DNA of 64,000 nt, taken from positions 310,001 to 374,000 of the forward strand of contig NZ_JAQNDM010000002.1 in the NCBI RefSeq assembly GCF_028368975.1, in the 5' to 3' direction. A model generated the notes under the pieces. It saw only the letters and a program-made list of their open reading frames with translations. It searched no databases and was not told where the DNA came from. This stretch comes from Stigmatella ashevillena (GTDB taxonomy: Bacteria > Myxococcota > Myxococcia > Myxococcales > Myxococcaceae). Each line of letters opens with the position of its first letter. Position 1 is the stretch's first letter. A program made the position numbers and the translations under genes. This document shows, piece by piece, positions 17,636-25,040 of the stretch.

Positions 17636-17706
17636 GCACAGCTATGGCCGAACGAGGGCGATTTCCGCATTCATCGCGTCTTCAACGCGGGACACCCGCG
17701 CTCGAC

Positions 17707-18300
17707 TCATTTGGGCGAATCGTACTGGTGCTCACTGCGGAAGATTTCGACTCTCTCGAGAAAGATATCTTTGATTGGTCTGTCGCGGTTTGTGGGTTCG
17801 GTGGCAATCCTGTTCACCACATCCATGCCGCCGATTACTCTGCCAAAGACGGAGTGTTTGTTGTCGAGGTGTGGCGTGCTTTCCCCGGTAATGAACCACT
17901 GGGAGCCATTGGCGTTTTGGCCAGAATTGGCCATGGATAGGATGCCTTCCGAGTCGTGTTTGAGTTCGGGATGGAACTCGTCTGAGAATTTATAGCCGGG
18001 CCCTCCAGACCCCCATCGAGCGGCCTCCTCGGGATGGCGAGAGAGGGGGTCGCCACACTGAATCATGAAGCGGGGAATGACACGGTGGAAGCGCACGCCG
18101 TCATAGAGCGGTGTGCCGAACATGGACTTTCCGGTCTTCGGATCCTTCCAGTCGATGGAGCCAGTGGCGAGGCCCACGAAATTCTTGACGGTCTTGGGGG
18201 CGCGTAGTTCCTCTAGACGGATGATAATATCGCCGAGGGATGTCTTGAGGCGAGCATAAAGCTGACCGGAACCGGGGACGTGGATGGGAGGGAAATCCAT
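17707..18300 (-). CDS. Cyclophilin-type peptidyl-prolyl isomerase
   Basis: 197 residues from an ATG with AAAGG 8 nt upstream. The enzyme catalyses cis-trans isomerisation of Xaa-Pro bonds. Cyclophilin signatures are TSLGDIIIRLEE, APKTVKNFVGLA, the active-site block VRFHRVIPRFMIQCGDP, GPGYKFSDEF, SMANSGQNANGSQWFIT and HSVFGRVIGGMDVV. There is no signal peptide, so it is cytosolic. Its GC content and codon bias are lower than the neighbouring core genes, and it lies between the two DUF5953-like copies, so it may belong to an acquired segment. Confidence 0.92.
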   Translation of the reverse strand: MDFPPIHVPGSGQLYARLKTSLGDIIIRLEELRAPKTVKNFVGLATGSIDWKDPKTGKSMFGTPLYDGVRFHRVIPRFMIQCGDPLSRHPEEAARWGSGGPGYKFSDEFHPELKHDSEGILSMANSGQNANGSQWFITGESTPHLDNKHSVFGRVIGGMDVVNRIATEPTNRDRPIKDIFLERVEIFRSEHQYDSPK

Positions 18301-18544
18301 ACCGAGTGCCTTTCGCGGTGGGAGTGATGTCTCACGAAGGAAAACTGCTTTTAGCGCGCTTGTTGGGCAGTCGTGGCAATATGTGATCAGTAGTGTTGCA
18401 AAGGAAACGTGGCGCAGAGACGACTGTCGCGAACTGGAGGAGTCAGTCCGAGTCGACAGCGTGCGGTTGTGATGGTGTTCGTCGCACCGAGGGGCGACGA
18501 CGGACCCACAGCGCCATTCTATGCGAGACCGTCCTTGTGCTCGG

Positions 18545-18775
18545 AATGCGGTCCCTGGTCTCTTTGATACGTGAGTCCGGGTCGGTGAAAAAGTGACACA
18601 GCGTGTCGTGGTCCGGCCTCTCTCCTCCGGCAAGGTAGCGGAAGCCCAGGTCTATCTCGCACCGCCTCTCTATCTCCCGGCTGCTATTGACACCCCTCGC
18701 ATACGCGTACATCAACAACAGCGTCACTGCCCCTGCTCTGGCTGCCAGGGCCGGAACGGCCTCGGAGACACGAAC
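18545..18775 (-). pseudogene. IS1182-family transposase remnant
   Basis: The reverse strand reads LLLMYAYARGVNSSREIERR, continues CEIDLGFRYLAGGERPDHDTLCHF, and joins FTDPDSRIKETRD. The first part is the N-terminal DUF772-type block of IS1182/IS5-like transposases. The second resembles the central TDPDSRIMKT motif that normally lies over 100 residues later. The catalytic core between them is missing, so this is an internally deleted, dead element. Confidence 0.6.
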
Positions 18776-18889
18776 CGGCCCTTCGCTTCCTTCGACTGCT
18801 CTGGCCTCTCGTCCTACGCGGGAAGCACTACCCCATGGGTTCTCCGACAAGCTCCTAGGCGCGCGCCAGGAGGCACCCAGCAACCTCAC

Positions 18890-19165
18890 TCAGCCCGGAG
18901 TCACGCGCCCGCCAATCTCCGGGAAGCGCTTATACACGCGCAAGAGCGCCTCAAGGTGCGCGGGGTTGTCGAGATCGAGCGGCATAATCGATTGTCTGCC
19001 CCGTGATCTCCACCGCTGCTTTGGACGGCGTCGCGTGCCCCCAGTACGCGCGTTCTCCCTCTGCCACGCTTTCAAGCACGTCCGGCGCTGCCGCGATCAT
19101 GGCCCATATGAGTTGAATCGCTCTCGCCAGAAGCTCCGAGCGGCGGGCCACACTCTTCGTCAGGG
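18890..19165 (-). pseudogene. Degenerate second copy of the DUF5953-like gene
   Basis: One frame reads DVLESVAEGERAYWGHATPS, matching the middle of the intact protein at 16201. A second frame reads PLDLDNPAHLEALLRVYKRF then PEIGGRVTPG and a stop, matching its C-terminus. The N-terminal half is absent, a middle segment is deleted and the frame is shifted between the blocks. It lies in inverted orientation to the intact copy, and similarity continues about 35 bp past the stop. Confidence 0.7.
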
Positions 19166-19200
19166 GTAGAGCGTGCGCTTCAGTGCTAGGTCATGCTGCC

Positions 19201-22200
19201 ATGTCCGGCGACTCACCCGTCCCGCCCCCCGGCGGCTTGCCCACCCTGCACTTCCCCCCCGAGCTCCCCATCTCGAGCCGGGTGGAAGACATCACCGCGG
19301 CCATCACCGCCCATCAGGTGGTCATTGTCGCGGGGGCCACCGGCTCGGGGAAGACGACGCAGCTGCCGAAAGTCCTGCTCGCCATGGGGCGCGGCCGCCC
19401 GCGCCAGATTGGCGTCACCCAGCCCCGGCGTATCGCCGCGACGAGCGTGGCGGCGCGCGTGGCACGCGAGCTCGGCACGGAGCTGGGCACGGACGTCGGC
19501 TACCAGATTCGCTTTGAAGACCGCTCGTCCCGGCAGACGGCCGTGAAGTTCATGACCGACGGGGTCCTGCTCGCGCAGATTCACAGCGACCCGCTCCTGA
19601 GCCGCTACGACACAGTCGTGCTCGACGAGGCCCACGAGCGCAGCCTCACCATCGACTTCCTGCTCGGGTGGCTCAAGCGCATCCTCCCCAGGCGCCCCGA
19701 CCTCAAGGTGGTGGTGAGCTCGGCCACCATCGAGACCGAGCGCTTCTCGCAGTTCTTCGGGGGGGCTCCGGTCATCCAGGTGGAGGGCCGTACCTTTCCG
19801 GTGGACGTGCTCTACGAGCCGCCCCCCGAGGACGCCGAGCTCGCCGACTCCGTCGCCGATGCGGTGGCGGATGTGCTCTCGCTCGACCCGGACGGGGACG
19901 TCCTCGTGTTCCTCCCCGGGGAGCGGGAAATCCGCGAGGCCGAGAATGCCCTGAACGCACGCGAGCTCCGCGGCACGGTCGTGCAGCCCCTGTATGCGCG
20001 CCTGTCGGCCGCCGAGCAGTCGCGCGTCTTCGCTACCATCCCCGAGCGCCGGGTCATCCTCGCCACCAACGTTGCGGAGACGTCGGTCACCATCCCGGGG
20101 ATCGTGTACGTCGTGGATACGGGGGTAGCGCGCCTGTCGCGCTACGACCCGCGCTCGGGCACCACACGCTTGCACATCGAGCCGGTCTCCCAGGCCAGCG
20201 CCGAGCAGCGGAAAGGGCGCTGTGGCCGCGTGCGCGAGGGGGTCTGCGTGCGCCTTTACGACGAGGCGAGCTTCACCACGCGGTCCGCCTTCACCGACCC
20301 GGAAATCAAGCGCACCGGGCTCGCGGGGGTCATCCTGCGGATGAAGTCCCTCGGCCTCGGTGACGTCGAGGACTTCCCCTTCCTCGACCCGCCCCAGCCG
20401 AGGGCCATCGCCGAGGGCTGGCGGGTGCTCGAGGAGCTCGGGGCCGTCGAGGGCAAGGAGCGCACCTTGACGCCGCTCGGGTACCAACTCGCGCGCTTCC
20501 CAGTGGACCCGCGCATCGCGCGGATGATTCTCGCCGGCGCCGAGTACGGGTGCCTGGACGAGGTGCTCATCGTCGCCGCGGCGCTCAACCTGCAGGACCC
20601 GCGCGAGCGGCCACGGGAGCTCGCGCAGAAGGCGGACGAGTTGCACCGGCGCTTCCGCGACGAGCACTCGGACTTCACGGGGCTCCTCAAGCTGTGGGCG
20701 TTCGTGCGCGAGGCCGAGGGCCGGGGGACGTCCCATCTGCGGCGCGTGTGCCGGGACAACTTCCTGTCCTTCCTGCGGGTGCGCGAGTGGCGGGACGTCC
20801 AGCGCCAGCTCGAGGAGACCGTCCGCGAGCTGCGCCTGCCGCGCAAGGGCCGGGGCGCCCCGTCGCGCGGGGACGCCCTGCACCAAGCTCTCCTCACCGG
20901 GCTCCTGTCCCGCATCGGCCAGTGGAATCCGGAGCAGCGCCACTATACGGGCGCGAAGCAGACGCGCTTCACGGTTCACCCCTCGTCGGCGCTCGCGAAA
21001 AAGCCTCCTGCCTGGGTGATGGCGTTCGAGCTCGTGGAGACGTCCCAGCTGTTCGCGCGCACCGTGGCGAAGCTCGACCCGGAGTGGCTCGCGGCGGCGG
21101 CCCCCCACCTGCTCAAGCGCAGCTACTCCGAACCGCACTGGTCGGAGAAGTCCGCGCGCGCCGTGGTGAAGGAGAACGCGACCCTCTTCGGGCTTCAGGT
21201 CTTCAAGGAGCGCCCCGTGGCCCTGGCCAGCATGGATCCCGCCCGGGCACGGCTGATGTTCCTCGAGCATGCCCTGGCGCGCGGCGAGTACCGCACCCGA
21301 GGGGCGTTCCAGGAGAAGAACCGCCAGGTGCTCGAGCGCGTGGCGCGCCTGCGGGACAAGGCCCGGCGCAGCGAGCTGCTCGACAGCGAGGCGCTGCTGA
21401 CATTCTTCGACCAGCGCCTCCCGGCGGACGTGACGGACGGAGCGAGCTTCGAGGCATGGCGCCGCAAGGCCGAGGCGGCCGACCCCGACGTGCTCGTCCT
21501 CTCGATGGAGGATGCGCTCTCGCACGACCCGGACCTGTCCCCGGCGCACTACCCAGACGCCATCACCTTGCACGGCGCGTCCGTGCCAGTGACGTACACC
21601 TTCGACCCCTCGGCCGAGGACGACGGCATCACCCTGAGCGTGCCGCTGCTGCTGCTCGCACAGCTGGTCTCGGGTGAGCTTGACTGGACCATCCCCGGGT
21701 GGCAGCGGGAGAAACTCACCGCCCTGCTCGAGCAGGTCCCCCGCGCCCAGCGCAAGCAGCTGGGGCCGGTGCCGGACCTGGTCGACCGTCTCGAGAAGGA
21801 GCTTGTGCCCTTCCGCGGGCCGATGATTCCAGCGCTCGCGCGTGCGGTGTCCCGGCTGTGCGGCGTGAACGTGCCCGAGGAATCCCTCCGGACGGATGCC
21901 GTGGCGCCGTACTTGCGCATCACGCTCCGGGTGCTCGATGAGCAGGGAAAGGAGCTCGCGCGGAGCCGCGACGCCGACGCGCTGCTCGAGCAGTACGGGG
22001 GACGTGCACGGGCGGCGCTGCGCAGCGTGGCACCGACTTCGGACTGGGAGCGCAAGGGGCTGACGGCCTGGACCTTCGGCGAGCTGCCCCCTGTGGTCAC
22101 CCGGCGGGTCGGCGGGCTCGAGGTCCGCAGCTACCCCGCGCTCGTCGACCGGGGCGCTGCCGTAAACATGGTGCTGCTTGAGACCGCCGCCGCCGCCGAG

Positions 22201-22911
22201 GCGGCCACGCGCACGGGGGTCCGCCGGCTCCTGATGCTCGCCGCGCGCGGACACGTGGCTGTCAGCGCCGCGCGCATGCCGCTGCCCTTCCCGTCCCTGG
22301 ACGGCGCGCCGCCCGCGCGGGGCCAGGCCGAGGCCTTCCGGGCGCTCCTCCTCGCACGCAGCGTCGACGATGCGTTCAAGCTCGCACCGGGTGCGCCGCT
22401 GCCCCGCACGAAGGCGGCCTTCGAGGCGCTGGTTTGTGATGGCTCACCGCACATCGAGCGTGCGGCCCGGGACTGGGCAGACGTCGTCGTTGCCACCTCC
22501 TCGGAGCTCGCTGCGACGCTCGCTGCACTCAAGGCAGCATCAAAGGGGCCGAGCGGCGCGGCGGCCGTGCGGGACATCCGCTCGCAGCTCGGGCATCTGT
22601 TCCCCGCAAACCTCATCGAGTGGATTCCTTTCATGCGCCTGCTGAACTACCCGCGCTACCTCCGCGCGGCCCAGGCCCGGCTGTCGCGTGCGGTGGCAAA
22701 CCCCGGCAAGGACGCAGGGAAGACCGCGCCCTTCACCCCCCTGTGGGAGACCTTCCTCGCCAGGCGCGCCACCGTGCGTGACCAGGAGGCGGCGCAGGAG
22801 CTGCGGTGGGCCTTCGAGGAGCTCCGCGTGGCCATCTTCGCTCCGGAGGTGACGACGCCCGTGTCGGTGACGGTGACGAAGGTCGGCGCAGCCCTCGCGG
22901 CGCTGCGCTAA
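19201..22911 (+). CDS. hrpA: DEAH-box ATP-dependent RNA helicase HrpA
   Basis: 1236 residues, close to E. coli HrpA (~1300). Helicase motifs in order: Walker A GATGSGKTT at 45-53, TQPRRIAATSVA, motif II DEAHERS at 142, SSATIE, LPGEREI, TNVAETSVTIPGI and QRKGRCGRVREG. They are followed by the winged-helix/ratchet and OB-fold regions and the HrpA-specific C-terminal extension with EEL and PRYLRAA segments. It is a cytosolic RNA helicase (family knowledge: ribosome rescue/RNA remodelling). The ATG at 19201 is used; the Shine-Dalgarno is weak. Its start lies just downstream of the DUF5953 debris and its stop abuts an inverted-repeat element. Confidence 0.93.
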   Translation: MSGDSPVPPPGGLPTLHFPPELPISSRVEDITAAITAHQVVIVAGATGSGKTTQLPKVLLAMGRGRPRQIGVTQPRRIAATSVAARVARELGTELGTDVGYQIRFEDRSSRQTAVKFMTDGVLLAQIHSDPLLSRYDTVVLDEAHERSLTIDFLLGWLKRILPRRPDLKVVVSSATIETERFSQFFGGAPVIQVEGRTFPVDVLYEPPPEDAELADSVADAVADVLSLDPDGDVLVFLPGEREIREAENALNARELRGTVVQPLYARLSAAEQSRVFATIPERRVILATNVAETSVTIPGIVYVVDTGVARLSRYDPRSGTTRLHIEPVSQASAEQRKGRCGRVREGVCVRLYDEASFTTRSAFTDPEIKRTGLAGVILRMKSLGLGDVEDFPFLDPPQPRAIAEGWRVLEELGAVEGKERTLTPLGYQLARFPVDPRIARMILAGAEYGCLDEVLIVAAALNLQDPRERPRELAQKADELHRRFRDEHSDFTGLLKLWAFVREAEGRGTSHLRRVCRDNFLSFLRVREWRDVQRQLEETVRELRLPRKGRGAPSRGDALHQALLTGLLSRIGQWNPEQRHYTGAKQTRFTVHPSSALAKKPPAWVMAFELVETSQLFARTVAKLDPEWLAAAAPHLLKRSYSEPHWSEKSARAVVKENATLFGLQVFKERPVALASMDPARARLMFLEHALARGEYRTRGAFQEKNRQVLERVARLRDKARRSELLDSEALLTFFDQRLPADVTDGASFEAWRRKAEAADPDVLVLSMEDALSHDPDLSPAHYPDAITLHGASVPVTYTFDPSAEDDGITLSVPLLLLAQLVSGELDWTIPGWQREKLTALLEQVPRAQRKQLGPVPDLVDRLEKELVPFRGPMIPALARAVSRLCGVNVPEESLRTDAVAPYLRITLRVLDEQGKELARSRDADALLEQYGGRARAALRSVAPTSDWERKGLTAWTFGELPPVVTRRVGGLEVRSYPALVDRGAAVNMVLLETAAAAEAATRTGVRRLLMLAARGHVAVSAARMPLPFPSLDGAPPARGQAEAFRALLLARSVDDAFKLAPGAPLPRTKAAFEALVCDGSPHIERAARDWADVVVATSSELAATLAALKAASKGPSGAAAVRDIRSQLGHLFPANLIEWIPFMRLLNYPRYLRAAQARLSRAVANPGKDAGKTAPFTPLWETFLARRATVRDQEAAQELRWAFEELRVAIFAPEVTTPVSVTVTKVGAALAALR

Positions 22912-23072
22912 GAGGCTATTTCGGTAGGGAAGAAAAGGGCCTACCTGTGGGGTTATACGGGTAGGAGGAAGAACGAGATGGGAGTAGCCAAGTACGACGA
23001 TGGTTGAAGGATGTCGGGAGAGGTTTATCCTGGGGTTCACCTCACCCGCCGCCTCCATACCGAAAAGCCCAT
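22912..23072. mobile_element. ~160-bp inverted-repeat (MITE-like) element
   Basis: GGCTATTTCGGTAGGGA (22914-22930) and the reverse complement of 23054-23069 (GGCTTTTCGGTATGGA) form imperfect terminal inverted repeats. Inside is a good Shine-Dalgarno (AGGAGGAA), then ATG and MGVAKYDDG and a stop, which resembles the start of an IS5-type transposase. It fits exactly between the hrpA stop and the stop of the heme-oxygenase-like gene. Mobility is inferred from structure only. Confidence 0.45.
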
Positions 23073-23077
23073 CGATC

Positions 23078-23863
23078 CTATCGGCCCAGATCGGGGCTCT
23101 TCATGCCGAGGGCTCCGCGCGACAGGGAATCGGAGAGCTGGATCTCCAGCCGGAAGGCGAGCCGGGCCTCCTGCACCACTTCCCGCATCTCATCGTCGGT
23201 GAGGTTGAGCGAGTCCATGTTCCGGCTCACCCGGCGCTGGAAGATCTCCAGCGAGCTGGGGCCTACGGACTGGTAGAGGGCAATTCCCTCCCCGTCCGTC
23301 AGATCGAACGCGCGCGCCACCATGTTCCCCAGCATGGGCCCCGACAGGATGTCCCGGATGTAGCGGACATAGGCATGCGCCACGAGCAGGTGGGGCGCCT
23401 CCTCCGCCAACTCCTGGATGCGCGTCACGTGGGTGGTGGTGAGGTGCACCGGCCGAGGCGTGTCCCGCCAGTCCTCGCCCAGGAAGCAGCTCAAGTCCTC
23501 CTGGATGGCGTGGGAGCGCCAGAGCTCGGGGAAGACAAACCCCCCCACCGCCGCATGCGTGCGCTGGGACTCCAGCGCCTCTTCCAGGGCCTCGTACACC
23601 TCCAGGAGGCACTGGAGGTAGGTGACGTAGTGGCGGCCCCGGACGAACTGGCCGTAGACGCCCGTGCCCCACGCGCCCCGGAAGAGCCCCTTCATGAAGA
23701 GCGTCTGCTCGGATTCCCGGCGCGGGGCCGCCGTTCCCTCCTCCAAGCGCTTGGACAGCGGGATGCGCTCCAGCAACGGCTCCGTCTCCCGGGCGACGGC
23801 GTTGCTGGCCTCGGACCCCGAGGCGAAGGGATGGGCAATTCTCAGAACGGCGGTGGCAGACAT
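23078..23863 (-). CDS. Heme oxygenase-like protein lacking the proximal histidine
   Basis: 261 residues from an ATG with GGGAGG 4 nt upstream. It aligns by eye with biliverdin-producing heme oxygenases: LSKRLEEGT, QTLFMKGLFRG, LEVYEALEEALE, AYVRYIRDILSG and VARAFDLTDGEG correspond to the HO helices. At the position of the heme-ligating His (consensus ATxxxH before AExxxFM) this protein has GTAAPR, so Arg replaces His. The usual GDLSGGQ distal helix is RDILSGPML. It could use another ligand or be a non-heme member of the HO-like fold. A Fur-box-like site and a promoter lie upstream, fitting iron control. Confidence 0.72.
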   Translation of the reverse strand: MSATAVLRIAHPFASGSEASNAVARETEPLLERIPLSKRLEEGTAAPRRESEQTLFMKGLFRGAWGTGVYGQFVRGRHYVTYLQCLLEVYEALEEALESQRTHAAVGGFVFPELWRSHAIQEDLSCFLGEDWRDTPRPVHLTTTHVTRIQELAEEAPHLLVAHAYVRYIRDILSGPMLGNMVARAFDLTDGEGIALYQSVGPSSLEIFQRRVSRNMDSLNLTDDEMREVVQEARLAFRLEIQLSDSLSRGALGMKSPDLGR

Positions 23864-23880
23864 GGTGCCTCCCAACAAAC

Positions 23881-23899
23881 GATATCGATAATCAAAATC
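23881..23899 (-). promoter_or_regulatory. Fur-box-like operator
   Basis: GATATCGATAATCAAAATC agrees with the 19-bp Fur consensus GATAATGATAATCATTATC at 15 of 19 positions. It lies 17 bp upstream of the start codon of the heme-oxygenase-like gene and just downstream of its candidate -10 element, a position suited to iron-dependent repression. Confidence 0.6.
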
Positions 23900-23905
23900 G
23901 AAATC

Positions 23906-23935
23906 ATGATGCCCGCAGGCCATACCTGGAGTCAA
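23906..23935 (-). promoter_or_regulatory. Candidate promoter of the heme-oxygenase-like gene
   Basis: On the reverse strand TTGACT (23935-23930) and CATCAT (23911-23906, 4 of 6) are 18 bp apart. The Fur-like site follows immediately downstream. Confidence 0.4.
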
Positions 23936-24023
23936 GAGGCAGAACGCCATCGCTTCCTTGGGGAGGGCCCGGGGGGGCATGTCGCGCCTCCCACCGTGGC
24001 GGAGCTTTGGTAGCTTCCCGCGC

Positions 24024-25040
24024 ATGAAGAAGCTCCTCATCGTGGTTCTCGGCCTCATTGTCCTGGGGGCTGTCGCCCTCACGGGGGCGTACCTGTGGGC
24101 GGAGAAAGGGACGCAGACGCCGAAGCTCGCCAGCGACGCGCCAGAGGTCGTCTTCGTGGTGAAAAAAGGGATGACGGCCCGGACGCTCGGTCCCGAACTC
24201 CAGGCGCAGGGCTTCATCGATGACCCGCGGCTGTGGCGCTACCACCTCTGGAGGCGGGGGGGGCTGGCGCTGAAGGCGGGACGCTTCAAGCTCCGCGCCT
24301 CCATGCCCATCGTGGAGATCGCCCGTGTCCTGGAGGGCTCCCCTCTTCCCGAGGACATCCCGTTCGTCATGATCGAAGGGTGGCGGCTCCGGGATACCGA
24401 TGAGGCCCTCACCGCCAAGGGGCTCATCAAGGCCGGCGAGTATGTCGCCGCGGCGAGCCGCCCCTCCCGGTTCACGGCCTCGTTCCCCCTGCCCTCGCGC
24501 AGCCTGGAGGGCTACCTCTACCCGGAGACCTATGGGGTGGTGCCCGAGGGGTTCAACGTGCACGACTTCATCCAGCGGCAGCTCAACACCTTCGGGCTGC
24601 GCTTCTACGACATCCACAAGAGCGAGATCGACCAGGGCAAGCGCAGCCTGAACGACATCGTCGTGATGGCCTCCATGCTGGAGCGGGAGGAGCCCCTGCC
24701 GGAGCAGCGGCCCCTCGTCGCGGGGATCCTCTGGAAGCGGATCGACAAGGGCTTTCCCCTCGGCGTCGATGCCACGAGCCGCTACGAGCTCGTGGAGTGG
24801 AACGAGCGCAAGGAGTTCCTGAAGAAGCTGCGCGACAACACGGACCCTTGGAACACCCGCACCCGTCCTGGGTTGCCGCCGGGTCCCATCGGTGCTCCCA
24901 CCGTGGACTCCCTCCTCTCGGCGCTCCGTCCCCAGGCCAGCGAGTACTGGTACTACCTGCACGATGCGCAGCGGAAGCTCCGCCCCTCGCGCAATGCCCA
25001 GGAGCACGAGGAGCTGCGGGCCAAGTACAACGTGTATTAG
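24024..25040 (+). CDS. mltG: Endolytic murein transglycosylase MltG (YceG-like)
   Basis: 338 residues. The enzyme cleaves nascent glycan strands at the periplasmic face of the inner membrane, limiting chain length. An N-terminal membrane anchor (MKKLLIVVLGLIVLGAVALT) is followed by a LysM-like segment (VVFVVKKGMTARTLGPEL) and the YceG catalytic domain with GYLYPETY. Glu220 in VMASMLEREE corresponds to the catalytic Glu of E. coli MltG, and NTRTRPGLPPGPIGAP is the conserved C-terminal block. The stop TAG directly abuts the stop of the convergent kinase gene (TAGCTA). Confidence 0.92.
   Translation: MKKLLIVVLGLIVLGAVALTGAYLWAEKGTQTPKLASDAPEVVFVVKKGMTARTLGPELQAQGFIDDPRLWRYHLWRRGGLALKAGRFKLRASMPIVEIARVLEGSPLPEDIPFVMIEGWRLRDTDEALTAKGLIKAGEYVAAASRPSRFTASFPLPSRSLEGYLYPETYGVVPEGFNVHDFIQRQLNTFGLRFYDIHKSEIDQGKRSLNDIVVMASMLEREEPLPEQRPLVAGILWKRIDKGFPLGVDATSRYELVEWNERKEFLKKLRDNTDPWNTRTRPGLPPGPIGAPTVDSLLSALRPQASEYWYYLHDAQRKLRPSRNAQEHEELRAKYNVY

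Noticed and set aside
19213-22254. Reverse-strand frame of over 1000 codons opposite hrpA
   Set aside because: Mirror of a GC-rich gene; it is His/Arg/Gly-rich without domains, while the forward strand has the complete DEAH helicase motif set.
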